64,000 nucleotides of DNA from Muricea muricata (lineage: Eukaryota > Cnidaria > Anthozoa > Malacalcyonacea > Plexauridae), in contig OY979718.1 of the NCBI GenBank assembly GCA_963855995.1, forward strand, positions 22,498,282 to 22,562,281. The letters are read 5' to 3'. Under the pieces are notes generated by a model, which searched no databases, was not told the DNA's origin, and worked only from the letters and a program-made list of their open reading frames with translations. Shown here piece after piece: positions 45,525 to 56,340 of this stretch (position 1 is the first letter of the stretch; the number at the start of each line of letters is the position of its first letter). A program made the position numbers and the translations under genes.

Positions 45525-47698
45525 TGTTACGTACTTGTTGTATATTTCAAACGCCCCTCGTGGAAATCAGCTTTTTTGACTGACGAGGTTAGCGTGTTTA
45601 AAGGACGATGGTACTAAAAATTTTCATGGACTAGATTGAAAGTGTTGCCTTGCCTGATAATGAATATAATAGTAAAACCTCAACGAACGTTTTCGTTCCG
45701 GCGTTATTTGCATGTTATTTCATTTTGAAGTCAGGTAATCAGTTATAAATGTTTCATTTTATGAAATCTCATAACTACATCACTAAGTAATACATGTACA
45801 CTCTTTCACATCCTTCAAAAGGAGAAAATCGCACCTTAAATCGCGGCGAAATTCGTCGGTTTAAACGCGCCTTTAGTAGAAGTCGCTTATGCGGTTGAAA
45901 GAATGATGCTGCTTACTGACCCATATTTTCAGCGTGATAACTAATAGCGTCAAGAACTGTCAATATCGTTTAAATGAGATCTAAATGTGAAAAAATGCAA
46001 AGAAATAGAAATCGGACCACCTCTTTGCCTTCCTAACTCCGCCTCCTTTCGTGAGAACAATGTTTGTTTGAACAAAGTGGACTAGATATAATATCAGCAT
46101 ATTTAGCAGTTATTCTACGAACTCGAGTCGTATATGAGCTGATAATTCAAAGCAATTATAATTCTTCCAGCTTTCGGAGACTTATTCAGTTTTAATTCGT
46201 AAATAAATCTGTATTCTATACTTGTTTAGGGGACATTTAAATCGTGTTCTAACCTTCAAAAACTTTATCTAGGTTTATGCGTTTTACTTATGGCCAATAA
46301 AGGCTGGCAAAAACATGGTTTTTTGCGATCGGAATAACTTTCACAACTTTCATCTTGGTTTCTCTACTAGTAGGATATGAGCTAATAAGATTACAAAATA
46401 CGGCAGTCTATATAATAAAAAATGTAAAAAATATCGGACCACCTCTTTGCCTTCCTAACTAACAAAGTGGACTAAATAACCAAAGTTGTGCTTTAAAGCG
46501 ATTTTATGTTTTTCAGTGCTATCCATTTCTTAAACTGGGAGACTTTGATTGCAATATTCTAAAAGAAGGCCTAAATTTTCCCTAATATTTAATTTTTGTT
46601 CAAGTTTCATCTTATCAACGTTGCTCTTTGCGACAGCTGGAAACAGCCAGGGACGAAATTAGACCTATAAGTGGTTGTCTTTATACATATATTCATGTTT
46701 TGTCCGACAAATTACTTTTGAATTTAGCATAATTTCAAAAAATATGTTCCGGAAAAGGCATATGAATATATGATTATATAAACATACAACCCCAACTACT
46801 GATACTGCTGATGAAATATTCACGGCAAAATCTTTCTTACTTTACACCATTTTTAAAGTTTATGACTTTCAGCACGATAATAGCATAATTTAAAATGTTG
46901 AGAAGAAAGCGTTCGAGTCGCAAACGTAAGGCACCTGCTCGTAAGAGCTGTATGAGTACTTAAAACAATAAACATTTAACATGTACATGGTTTCGAAGTT
47001 TAAGCCGGGCAAAACCTCATTGACAAAATAAAACGAGAATATCACGAAGGTTCAATATTTTGCAGGAGAAAGCAAATTTTAAATATAAAGAAGCAAAAGG
47101 TAAGATAGAAGTCGAACGATCTATTTGCTTTTCTAACCTCGCCTCCTTCCTTGAAAACGATGTTTGTTCAGACAAAATGCAGTGAATAACTAACTTCCAG
47201 CTTAGAAGCAACCATATCCAATTATCCATTAAGTAGCGAAGCCAGCCGGACGATTTAGTCATGCAAATTAAAATGCAATTAAAGTGCATGCAATTGAAAT
47301 AATAATTTCTTTAGAAATTCATTGTTTTTACGGTCTATGAACGTAGAAATATTGACTTAAAATCGGGTCATTGTATCCATTTGATTTCTTTTCTTCGCTG
47401 CTTCTATGTTTTTGCATAATTTTATTTTGCCTATAATTTCCTTTCAAAGGGTTGCCTAATAATATTGTACTTGACGGCAGCTGGCCACTGCTGACAGAAT
47501 CTTTCGTTCCATATCTTTCAGATTTGCGCGAAAAACTGTAAACCAGTTCAAAAAACTTCATCTAAAACATTTCCAGAATTGGTTAACATAACTTTGATGT
47601 TTTATTAGGGGAAGCCCTCAGGCATAGAAAGAAATAATACATCACTATTAACTATGAGCTTTGCAGAAATTAGCTTGCCATCATTTCACTATCTTGGT
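45525..47698. repeat. Degenerate repeats and GPCR-array 3' flank relic
   Basis: A block reading CCACCTCTTTGCCTTCCTAAC occurs at about 46018 and 46440, and a weaker form at about 47120 (ATTTGCTTTTCTAACCTCGC). Sequence at about 46900-47060 (AGAAAGCGTT, CACCTGCT, TACTTAAAACAATA) resembles the region 1 kb downstream of the intact GPCR (51410-51560). CTGCTGACAGAATCTTTC-type sequence near 47490 resembles 51280-51320. These look like remains of a duplicated receptor locus. No coding exon was recognised. Confidence 0.45.
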
Positions 47699-47900
47699 CC
47701 TCTCAAGTAGTTAATGACCGTTATACAAAATTATTATGAAACACATTTATTCTCAAGTTATCATTTTCGTCGTTCATAGCAGACGTCAAGCCGTGTTACT
47801 ATCTCCCATAAAACCATGGCAAACAACTCGTCGCATTTCTCCACAGTACAAGTTCAGATTCTTATTTCGTCCGTGGCCATTTAAATTCATCGCAATTATC
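47699..47900 (+). pseudogene. GPCR 5'-end relic (tandem duplicate)
   Basis: The 5' flank (AGTAGTTAATGACCGTTATA) and first codons match the intact receptor at 49.5-49.8 kb. From ATG at 47816 it reads MANNSSHFSTV, identical to the intact protein's first 11 residues, then ILISSV, and stops at TAA (47882-47884). Homology fades inside TM1. This is a decayed paralog of the neighbouring GPCR. Confidence 0.75.
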
Positions 47901-48607
47901 ATTATTATTCAATTTAATACAAAACATCGTACATTGAAGCGCTTCGCGAAACAGAAAGCGATTTCAGGTTTGTCTACTTTTTTTATACATCCTGTGGTTG
48001 TGTTACTTGCATTTTAAATAACGTTGAATATCTCGAGAAGGAAGAGACGTACCGAAACAAAAATTTACCAAACATATTATATTGTAATTTAAATCGCCTT
48101 TACAATGCAGTCAAGAAACTTTATTTTTAGAACATAAATTTCGTTTCATAAACTCTTTAAATTGTCTTGCGTTCTTAATCACCGTTATATCAATTCATTG
48201 TGGAACACGCTTAAAGAGATGAAAGACTGCAATAATTGGGCGGTAGTTTAAAATTTAACTGAATAACAAAAAGTAAACAATTACAGACTGAGAAATGTGA
48301 TAAGAATATTTGGGATATACTGGATATATTTGGGATAATTTTACGTCATTGAGATCACATGCAGTAGCTATAACATTTTCTAACTATCTTACGTATATAA
48401 AATACAATTCTATACAAAAAAATTAGGATAACAAGGATTGAATATGTATCGACAAGGGTTTTCTTAATTGGCAAAAATTTCATAGCGAGAATTTGTTTGT
48501 AGCCTCATGAATATTTAACATTAAAGTGGAATTTGAAACTACAGCATATAAACAGGTTATGACTAGCTTTCATTTGCTTTTTAGAAACATCACTCTATAT
48601 CTCTTAA

Positions 48608-49076
48608 TGAGGGGGACATTGGGATTTGTGGTGTTGCGGTTTCGGCCTATTTTTTAAGCGGTATTGCGGTGAAAAACTTATTGGTTGCGGTGTTGTGGTG
48701 AACATAAATTCTACGGTGTGCGGGATTTTGTTTTCCAGGATGCGGTATTGCGGCGAAAAAGATCTAAAATGGCGGTTTTACGGTGTTGATAAGTTCTGCG
48801 GTGTACGTTATTTTCGATTGATAGTTACGTCACAAATCACTCGTTTCCAAATTGAGGGAAGTCATTTGTTTTTATCAGTATATATTCGCAAGTCAACGTG
48901 CATCGGCGGCAGTGAACTGTTCCCTACATTTGTGACAAAATATAAATGCGCTTAACTTTTTTTTTACCTTGTTTTTGGCGGTGTGCGGTATTTTAATTTA
49001 TTTTACGCGGTGATGCGGTATTTTCGTAATTTTTTTGCGGCATTGCGGTATTGACACCCTCCCAATGTCCCCCTCA
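48608..49076. mobile_element. 469-bp MITE with TTAA duplication
   Basis: Inverted termini TGAGGGGGACATTGGGA and TCCCAATGTCCCCCTCA are flanked on both sides by TTAA. This fits piggyBac- or Kolobok-type insertion. The interior is unusual: sub-terminal regions hold many repeats of GCGGTATTGCGG-like words in direct orientation on both sides. A 109-codon frame through it is probably not a gene. Confidence 0.75.
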
Positions 49077-49117
49077 TTAATTTAAAGTGCGGAACAGCTA
49101 GTGAAAGCATGTATAAA

Positions 49118-49358
49118 TATTAGAAAGGGGAATGGATTGGCAACGCTATTCAATACTATACACGATCTTCGGTTCAGTTATTTTGAATAAACCGGAAACA
49201 AACATTGCACAACTCGCTATGGTAATTATGCGCATAAACGAAATTGAGTTCATGAGCATAATTACCATACAAGTTGGGCAATGTTTGCTTCCGGTGTGCT
49301 CAACTGAAGATAAAATATAGACAACAAAAGAGTTGCCAATCCATCCTTTTTCTAATAT
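49118..49358. repeat. ~240-bp hairpin repeat upstream of GPCR
   Basis: The arms begin ATATTAGAAAGGGGAATGGA and end with the complement. Matching blocks are GGATTGGCAAC, CCGGAAACAAACATTGC and ATGGTAATTATGC, paired around GAAATTGAGTTCATG. It lies about 330 bases upstream of the GPCR start. Confidence 0.75.
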
Positions 49359-49684
49359 CTATGGTGAAAGCTTTCTGCCATTGCTGACAGTTCAGTAACA
49401 GATTGATGAATATATTGTTTCAATCTTTCACTGAACTATCATTGTATTAACAATAGCAGAGAACTTGTCATTTGCGCACAAAAATTAAAAATGTTGACAT
49501 TTGCGTATTCTTTGAACTGACGTTTGGAACTTACGGTCAAGTAGCTAATGACCGTTATCCAAACTCATCATGCAACACATTTAATTATTCTCTGTATATG
49601 ATTCTTGTCCTTCTAAACAGACATCCAGTTGCGTACGCGTATTGAACACTTTAAAAGCTGATCTTCTTTCATGAAAAACCATCC

Positions 49685-50638
49685 ATGGCAAATAACTCAT
49701 CGCATTTTTCCACGGTACCGATCCCGAGAGAGATTCTTATTTCGTCCGTGGTATTTAAAATTATCGCAATGATTATCGGAGTTTTGGGAAATATCACAGT
49801 TATAATTTATACAATTTTTACAAGCACAGAAAAGACCGTGACATCTTACTTGGTTGGAAACCTGGCACTGGCAGATCTTCTCGTGTGTTTAACATTTTAT
49901 CCAATATGGATGATTGAATTTATACAGACGATATTAAACATCGATAGTGATCAGGACTTATTTTGTAAATTGGGTCGTTCCAGCATAAAAGCATTGCTAT
50001 TCGCTTCAGTAGCTTCACTTCTCGCAATTACTGTGGACAAACTTTTCTATATTGTAAAACCTCTCAAATATGCGCTGATTGTGACCAAACGACGAGTTTT
50101 GGTAGCTATGGTGGGTATTTGGCTGACTGTCTGCTGTGTTTTTGGTCTTATATTCGTTTACACAAGCAAATTTAACGAACGAGCAAGAGGATTGTGCGAC
50201 ATGGATCCTACTATCATCTTACTGAAGAATATTTTTACGGTCTATTTTCCACTGACTTTAATAATAATTCTTAATATTTGGATTTTGATCGTTGCGGAGA
50301 AACAGCGAAAACGTATCATGGCTGAAACGGCAATAAACACGAGTGATGTGAAACGGTTTCTTCACGCTCTTAAAGCAGTGAAGACATTTATTATTGTTGT
50401 TGCAGTGTTGACTTTCTGTGTTTTAACACCAACGGTAATTGGACAGTTGCTGGATCAAATATCTGCATGCAGTGACTCGTGCCAGCGACAGTGGTACGTA
50501 GTTTTTAACTATGAATTTTTTGGAATAAACTCAATTGTGAATGCGTTCATCTATGGAATGAGACATATCAAATACAGAAAAGCTTTTGGACATATCCTTC
50601 TTAGGATATTTCGATGCAACACACCCACCAACCGATAG
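49685..50638 (+). CDS. Rhodopsin-class (class A) GPCR, intronless
   Basis: A single 317-residue exon with seven hydrophobic segments, typical of invertebrate intronless receptors that couple to G proteins at the plasma membrane. Extracellular N-terminus: MANNSSHFS, with overlapping N-glycosylation sequons. TM1 has GN (IIGVLGNITVI), TM2 has NLALADLL, a Cys before TM3 (FCKLGRS) can pair with the ECL2 Cys (GLCDMD), TM4 has the Trp (GIWLTV), and TM5 has the Pro (YFPLTL). Departures from the family: DRY is DKL (TVDKLFYIVKPL), the TM6 CWxP is CVLTP with no Trp, and NPxxY is NAFIY. TM7 is followed by a basic helix 8 (RHIKYRKAFG). The ligand is unknown; such receptors often match amine, melatonin or orphan receptors weakly. 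Relics of duplicates flank it on both sides. Confidence 0.85.
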   Translation: MANNSSHFSTVPIPREILISSVVFKIIAMIIGVLGNITVIIYTIFTSTEKTVTSYLVGNLALADLLVCLTFYPIWMIEFIQTILNIDSDQDLFCKLGRSSIKALLFASVASLLAITVDKLFYIVKPLKYALIVTKRRVLVAMVGIWLTVCCVFGLIFVYTSKFNERARGLCDMDPTIILLKNIFTVYFPLTLIIILNIWILIVAEKQRKRIMAETAINTSDVKRFLHALKAVKTFIIVVAVLTFCVLTPTVIGQLLDQISACSDSCQRQWYVVFNYEFFGINSIVNAFIYGMRHIKYRKAFGHILLRIFRCNTPTNR

Positions 50639-51249
50639 AGATTTGGACGAATTAAGTTATCTGTTGATAAATGAAAGATAAAAGTTTTATTGTTGCGAAT
50701 CACGGATTAACACAGTATCAAGCAGAATTAAAGCGAGTTTGCCAGAGACAACCTATATATTAATTATATCATCCATTAAATAAGTAATGGAATTAGACAA
50801 TCAGCATGCTCATGGCTTGATATTGCAGATATCGAACTTAATTGTATATAGGTCGTTTAATGTACCGATATTGAAAAACATAATTGAAATTAACATGAGA
50901 TGAATTAAATTAACAGGGAACACAGAGTGTCCAAAAAAGGCTACCCTTAAAAAAATCAGGCGCTGGTGCCGCATTTTCAAATTTTAACATTCCTAGGCTC
51001 ATTCAGCAAACGTGCGCCACAATTGACTGTAAATAATTGTTGTAAATATTTTCAATATTTTGCATAACTAAAACCTTGTAGCATCTTTACGCTTCTTAAC
51101 CACAAGCTTTGTCGTTAAAAACATAATCAAACGGCGGCAGATGTATATTATATTAATTATTTATACGGTTCAACTTATCAACATCTTTAAGAATCGAGAT
51201 AAATAAATAAAATGATTCCAGCTATTATAGACTATTAATTGCAGTATTT

Positions 51250-52330
51250 TTGTTGGGGATTTTTAGTCGGCAAGACTGCTGACGGAATCTTTTCCTAAGT
51301 CTAAGATCTTTCTTATTTGTTTGAAAAACTGGAAACATATTTAAGTTAACTGTCTTACTTCACATCTTGACAATAATTTCACAATTTGTAATTTAGGAAA
51401 ACTGAAGAGAAAGCGTTGCAACTAACGTGGGCATGCACCTGCTTGCAACAGCTTCGTACTTAAAACAATATTTTATGTTGAACATGATCTCGATGTTTAT
51501 ATGGCAAAACAACTCCTGCATAAAATTAAACCAAAAATATCACCATTTACAACTGTTTATGCTGTAGTGTTCATATTTTAAAATAAAAGAAAAATTTGCA
51601 AAATTAGAAAAACCCTTACCCCATACATTATTTATACAATTATTTCTGATACTTTCCATAAAATGTTTTGTATATTATCCGTGGTTGGAAACTCTATTTT
51701 CAGAGAATGCTAGAACGTTAATTGGGGGGGGGGGGTGTACATATTCAAGGTTCTTTTCAAATCAAATTCAAATCGACCAATTTGAAAAGAAATCAATCGG
51801 GCAGAACATGAATAGGTTAATATGCACGCCCCCGTCCCCATTAACGTTCGAGCGACGGCCCTGTCTGTATTTCATGCTGATGATCGTTGTTACTTGAGTG
51901 CCGTCACCAGCGTCGACAATTGCATAGCGAGGCGAATATTCGTTTATTCGTCAGACTCTAAAAACAATCGATTTCAAAACAAATTAATGATCCAAAACAT
52001 GACATATTAATATTTGCTCCTCCAATCATCGACGCTGGCCACACCACTGTAGTTACTCTCAATGAAATAAAACAGATCTCAGTAAACCTTGTTTCAATCC
52101 ACAAATAATATCATTGTGTAAGTTGACGGGACCATATTGTTCCCTGAATTCTCGTCTTCACATTTTATATCAATTATTCATTAACTATGAACAATGGCAG
52201 AAAGCCTTGCACCAACAAATTAAAAATGTTGACATCCGTTTGAAATAGTTTTTGATTGTTATATAAACTTATTATTCTTGACGACACATTCAGGTTAAAT
52301 TCAAACGTCAAACAGTCAACTTTTCATGCG
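51250..52330. repeat. GPCR 3' flank and downstream relic of another duplicate
   Basis: Sequence at 51410-51560 resembles 46900-47060 upstream. Around 52140-52270 the block AACAATGGCAGAAAGCCTTG followed by AAATTAAAAATGTTGACATC resembles the GPCR 5' flank at 49370-49510 (AAAATTAAAAATGTTGACAT). A poly-G run lies at 51724. No coding exon was seen, so a third copy was probably lost here. Confidence 0.4.
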
Positions 52331-52555
52331 CCGACCTACACACAGCTTGAATCGCACAAGTTGTAGCAAGTCAGCTGCAGGCTTGTGTGTGGTTGCAACT
52401 TGTTATCAAGCAGATACCAGGAAGCGTTCACATTCATTCACATCGCTTGCTCCAGCTTGATAATAAAAAGTCTGCTGTAAGTTGTCAACAAGCGTGATGC
52501 AAGTTGATTGTCAAGACTTGATTATCAACATGCCTCATGCGAGTTGATCCTGTTT

Positions 52556-53060
52556 GCTGAATACGATCAGGTGATCTAATATGATCTTACGGTCTAAAGT
52601 AGTCTAATGTGGGCTAAAGTATAGTAAAGTCGTTATAAGACGGTCTAAGATGGTCTAAGACGGGCTAAGATGGTCTAAGACGGTCTAAGGCAGTCTAAGA
52701 CGGACTAACTAAGGTGGGCTAAGACGGTCTAAGGTGAACTAAGGCGGTCTAAGGTAGTCTAATATGGGCTAAAGTAAAGTAAAGTCGTTATAAGGCGGTC
52801 TTAGGCGGTCTAAGGTGATCTAAGTTGATCTAAGGTGGGCTAAATCATGGTAAAGTCGTTGTAAGGAAGTCTAAGGTGATCTAATGAGGTGGTCTAAGAT
52901 AGTCTAATGTGGGCTAAAGTATAGTAAAGTCGTTGTACGACAGTCTAAGGATCTAAGGCGATCTAAGGCGGTCTAAGATGGTCTAATGTGGGCTAAAGTA
53001 AAGTAAAGTCGTTGTAACACAGTCTAAACTGGTCTAAGGCGGGCTAAGACGGTCTAAAAC
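52556..53060 (+). repeat. GGTCTAAG minisatellite with higher-order structure
   Basis: About 500 bases of short degenerate units, GGTCTAAGR and variants GGGCTAAG/GATCTAAG, with a period of about 10-11. A longer module, GGGCTAAAGTATAGTAAAGT followed by CGTTRTA, recurs five times (near 52608, 52764, 52834, 52909, 52988), giving a higher-order repeat. It directly abuts the truncated end of the minus-strand LINE. Confidence 0.85.
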
Positions 53061-53064
53061 TTCT

Positions 53065-53870
53065 CCTGCAAGTACTTTTGCGTATTAAGTCATTTTTTAA
53101 ATATTCCGGAAGGGCGTGATAGAAGGCTGGTACAGCATGATCCATGACTGATCGCACATAGGATGTATAAAATAACACGAGGTCCTCGACCGGTAATCTA
53201 GCTGTTTTTAGCTGAACGAAGTAGTATAGCTTCTTTCTGGGTTAGGTTACTACTTATTGTCACTCCCAATAATTAAGCACTATCAACGAGTTCAACTTCT
53301 TTGCCATTAACTGTCACCTGATCCAGGACAACAGGTTCTTGACTAAAAGAAATTCTCAGTTCCTTACATTTATCAGGGTTTAATTGTAGTTTATTTTCTT
53401 CTGACTACTGCATAACGTGGTCTGCTATACTCTGGGCTGTACTAACGCTGCCTTCGGATGCTGTAGTATCGTCCACAAATTTCCATAGATATTGAGAGTT
53501 GATATCTTGGTCTTGGATCATTAAAATAAATAACCATGGTCCTAACTTGCTACCTTGCGGTACTCCAGATGGAACTAGGCCCCACTCAGAATAACAGCCT
53601 TTTGCCGATTTGACTCACTGTGCTCTATGAGAAAGAAAATCTATTATCCAATTGACTATGCTTCGAGGTATGTTCAAATTACCCACTTTGGTGACAAGGA
53701 TGGCGTGGTCAATGAAGTCGAATGCCTTATACAGGAAAACGTACCGATTTCGCTCGTTCTCAGCGCTGACGTTGCTGCGGTAATTGTCAATTAATCCGCA
53801 GAGAAAATGAACTATCAGGCATACATAGGCAACAACGCCGAATCTTTTGGGTGCTAAATAGTACATCATT
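53065..53870 (-). mobile_element. Non-LTR retrotransposon (LINE) reverse transcriptase fragment
   Basis: Minus-strand reading gives, in order, YKAFDFIDHAILVTKVGNLN, then SGVPQGSKLGPWLFILMI, then the catalytic box as FVDDTTASEG (FVDD in place of the usual FADD), NPDKCKELRISF, VNGKEVELVDSA and, near the low end, VMDHAVPAFYHALPEYLKN. Frameshifts separate the parts. The fragment ends at the minisatellite, so its 3' end is missing. It is typical of Jockey/CR1-like LINEs common in invertebrates. Confidence 0.8.
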
Positions 53871-53967
53871 TTGCTGATATTGGGAGAAATGCATATTGCA
53901 ATTATAGTTTCGCTTTTGATTTTGGATCACCGGTTTTAATACAATGCACCGACTTCCAGAAACTTAA

Positions 53968-55033
53968 AAGGCTGTCCATACAAAAACGGACCAATCAAAA
54001 TTTCATTAAATACAGATTTGGCGTGAATTTTCTGAGAAAGTACAAAAATGTGTCTACATTAAAGAATTCTTATCGGTTTTCTGGTTTTCTACTAATCTCT
54101 TCACAAGATTTTACGGTTTATGTATCAACTGCCGAGCATGCCCAAATGTCAACTATTTTCCGAACGCAAGTTGTTCATGTTTTTGTTATGTTCCTGAACA
54201 GCTTGAAACAAATGTTGACCGTCGCTCGGACTGAAAACATTGCAAATAACTTGACAAACTCCGGTGGATTTCTGAGTGAACATTTTCTTCTCTTCTTTGG
54301 ATGCATCGTTCCAGATAGTTTTCATCCTAGTTTGCAAGGGCTTTATTTCCTCTTGATTCGTATACGATGACAGTTCAATCATTACTTTGTTGAAACGTTT
54401 TAGAACCTAGTCATCAGTCTCCTAGCTTCTCCGTTTTCCTGTGAGCTGTCACTACCTGGCTGAACCACTCCACTAGGTGTCCAGTTCGCGTCTTTAGTGT
54501 AACTAGAAGGACGACGTGTGTCACAAATTGGAGCCAACGAAGTTAATTACCCATCAAAAATGAAATAAGATAAATGCACTGTAAATAGCGATGCATAATA
54601 TATCACTGTAAATAGTGGTTTATCTTATACATGATATTTGATGATATATCCATGGAAAGGCGTTAGAAAATAGCTGCCAGGAACACCCATACTCCTTTCA
54701 AATTTAAGATTTGCACATTTTGTAAACTTGAAGAATTTTTCATTCTTTCGTTTTTTTATAGAAGATGCTTAAGTACTTAAACTTTGAGTAATAATTAATT
54801 TCTGGCCTTCTTCTAAGCATAAATAATCGATTCCCGAAGGTAGACAACTTGCGTACGAAAAATGGTCGAAATTTTGGCTTGCGCGGTAGTACATAGACTA
54901 TAAAATCTTGTGAAAAGACAAAAAAATTGAAATACCGATAAGAATTCTTTAATATAAAGTGACACATTTTTGCCGTACTTCTGTCTGTTTTCAATGAAAT
55001 TTTGATCAGTCCGTTTTAGTAGAGATAGCCTCT
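53968..55033. mobile_element. Foldback element carrying a coding-like fragment
   Basis: About 200-base arms, 53968-54175 and 54838-55033, are inverted copies. Shared blocks are AACGGACC-ATCAAAATTTCATT, AAAAATGTGTC, TTAAAGAATTCTTATCGGT, TTCACAAGATTTTA and CGTACGCAAGTTGT or its variants. The spacer contains a minus-strand coding-like sequence (see separate entry). Confidence 0.65.
54149..54540 (-). pseudogene. Unknown coding fragment inside foldback
   Basis: On the minus strand, an upstream frame reads KDANWTPSGVVQPGSDSSQE and NGEARRLMTRF. After a one-base shift near 54400, it continues as MIELSSYTNQEEIKPLQTRM, then WNDASKEEKKMFTQKST and FSPSDGQHLFQAVQEH. The composition is protein-like and polar, unlike nearby random frames. 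No family is recognised. It could be an element-encoded protein or a captured host gene piece, as in Pack-MULE-type elements. Confidence 0.4.
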
Positions 55034-55707
55034 TAAATGTCCTTTTCAAATATTTTCTCTGCAAATATATATTAGATTGCTTTTGCAATGGTATAGAATT
55101 CACTCAATCACATCAGTCAGAAGACGCCATCCCCGACAAGTGTGAACCAGGCTTTGGGGTGTGACTGGGAACATACAGGTAGTATAAGGACTTTTTAGGA
55201 TAGCAATGATAATATGCTCGCAGATTATGTCTTCGCTCTGTGTCAAAATAATAATAAGCCTGCCTCGTCCCCAGTCGCTTTTTATTTTAGTACTTTTTAA
55301 AGTACTTTTAAGTTTAACACAGTTATGTATATAGCTCAAAGTAGTTGAATACAGTAAATGTTATAGCTCAAAGTACTTGAAGGATGATGGGAAGGCGAGA
55401 ATGGGTTTTCCTTCTTCGCCTTCCCATCATGCATCTCAATAGTTTATCTTCGCCAGCGCTGATCTCGATATCTACTGTATGCGCATCAAATATCATATTG
55501 GCCTTATTATTAAGAGCCTGCGGAGGAGGCAAATAATAAACCACACTGACATGGTTGCTGCTAATTATGATGTGAAATTGAATTATGATCAATCCACCCT
55601 TTTTGAGGTTGACCGATGGGGGGTAACACGTGTAGCGTAATCCGAAACAGTCGGACAAACATTGCACTTGCGCATACAAATATTAAGTAGTTCGACTGCG
55701 AAAGAAA

Positions 55708-55992
55708 ATGGCTAAACACTGTGCGTGGGGCACTTGCAATAGTGATTCGCGTTACCCAGAAAGATTAATAAATTCTGAAGGAAAATGTGTTCAATTTTAC
55801 CATTTCTCGTCTTTTAAAAAAGAGAAAATACGACGAGAAGCATGGATAAGGGCATGTTGTCGGGGCGACAATTTTGTTTGCACGAAACATTCTTATATCT
55901 GTGGATTGCATTTTATTGGTAATAATGGACCGACCCTGACCCTATTCCTGCTATTGCAAGCCGTGAAAAGGTTAGACAATACCCACATATAA
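55708..55992 (+). CDS. THAP zinc-finger domain protein (truncated)
   Basis: The ATG frame encodes MAKHCAWGTCNSDSRYPE, with the C-x4-C start of a THAP finger, then YHFSSFKKEKIRREAWIRAC, giving the central Trp, and YICGLHFIGNN, the C-x2-H end. This C2CH module binds specific DNA in THAP proteins and P-element-type transposases. Residues after about 75 lose similarity, and the frame ends at TAA at 55992 without the AVPTF-like box being obvious. No catalytic domain follows in frame. It is probably the N-terminus of a broken transposase and is not shown to be a host gene. Confidence 0.6.
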   Translation: MAKHCAWGTCNSDSRYPERLINSEGKCVQFYHFSSFKKEKIRREAWIRACCRGDNFVCTKHSYICGLHFIGNNGPTLTLFLLLQAVKRLDNTHI

Positions 55993-56011
55993 ATGCACTC
56001 CCACACTACGG

Positions 56012-56340
56012 TTGGCCATTTGTTTCAAAATGGGTTCGTGATATATGGGCTCTAATCCATCAAACGCTTTAAACGCATATATATGTGTCTTTTAGACGCG
56101 TGTATATACATACAAAACACCCATACATGTGGGTGTTTTGTACGCATACCTATGCGTGTTTTGTACGCATATATTACGTGTTTTGTACGCATAAATATGC
56201 GTGTTTTGCACGCATATACACGCGTCTAAAAGACACATATATATGCGTTTAAAGTGTTTGATGAAAAATATACATTGGATTAGAGCCCATATATCACGAA
56301 CCATCTCTAAACAAATAGCCAACCATAATACCATATCACA
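56012..56340. repeat. Long palindrome with GTGTTTTGTACGCATA tandem core
   Basis: The arms start near GGTTGGCCATTTGTTT and contain GGTTCGTGATATATGGGCTC and ACGCGTGTATATA, with reverse complements at the right. The centre has about four tandem units of roughly 22-23 bases (ACGCATA-ATGCGTGTTTTGT). Some units are themselves palindromic (GCATA-TATGC). It looks like a foldback inserted into, or expanded within, the THAP element. Confidence 0.7.

Noticed and set aside
52556..53060. CRISPR-like regular repeats
   Set aside because: Units are contiguous, about 10 bases, and degenerate, with no unique spacers; this is a eukaryotic minisatellite.
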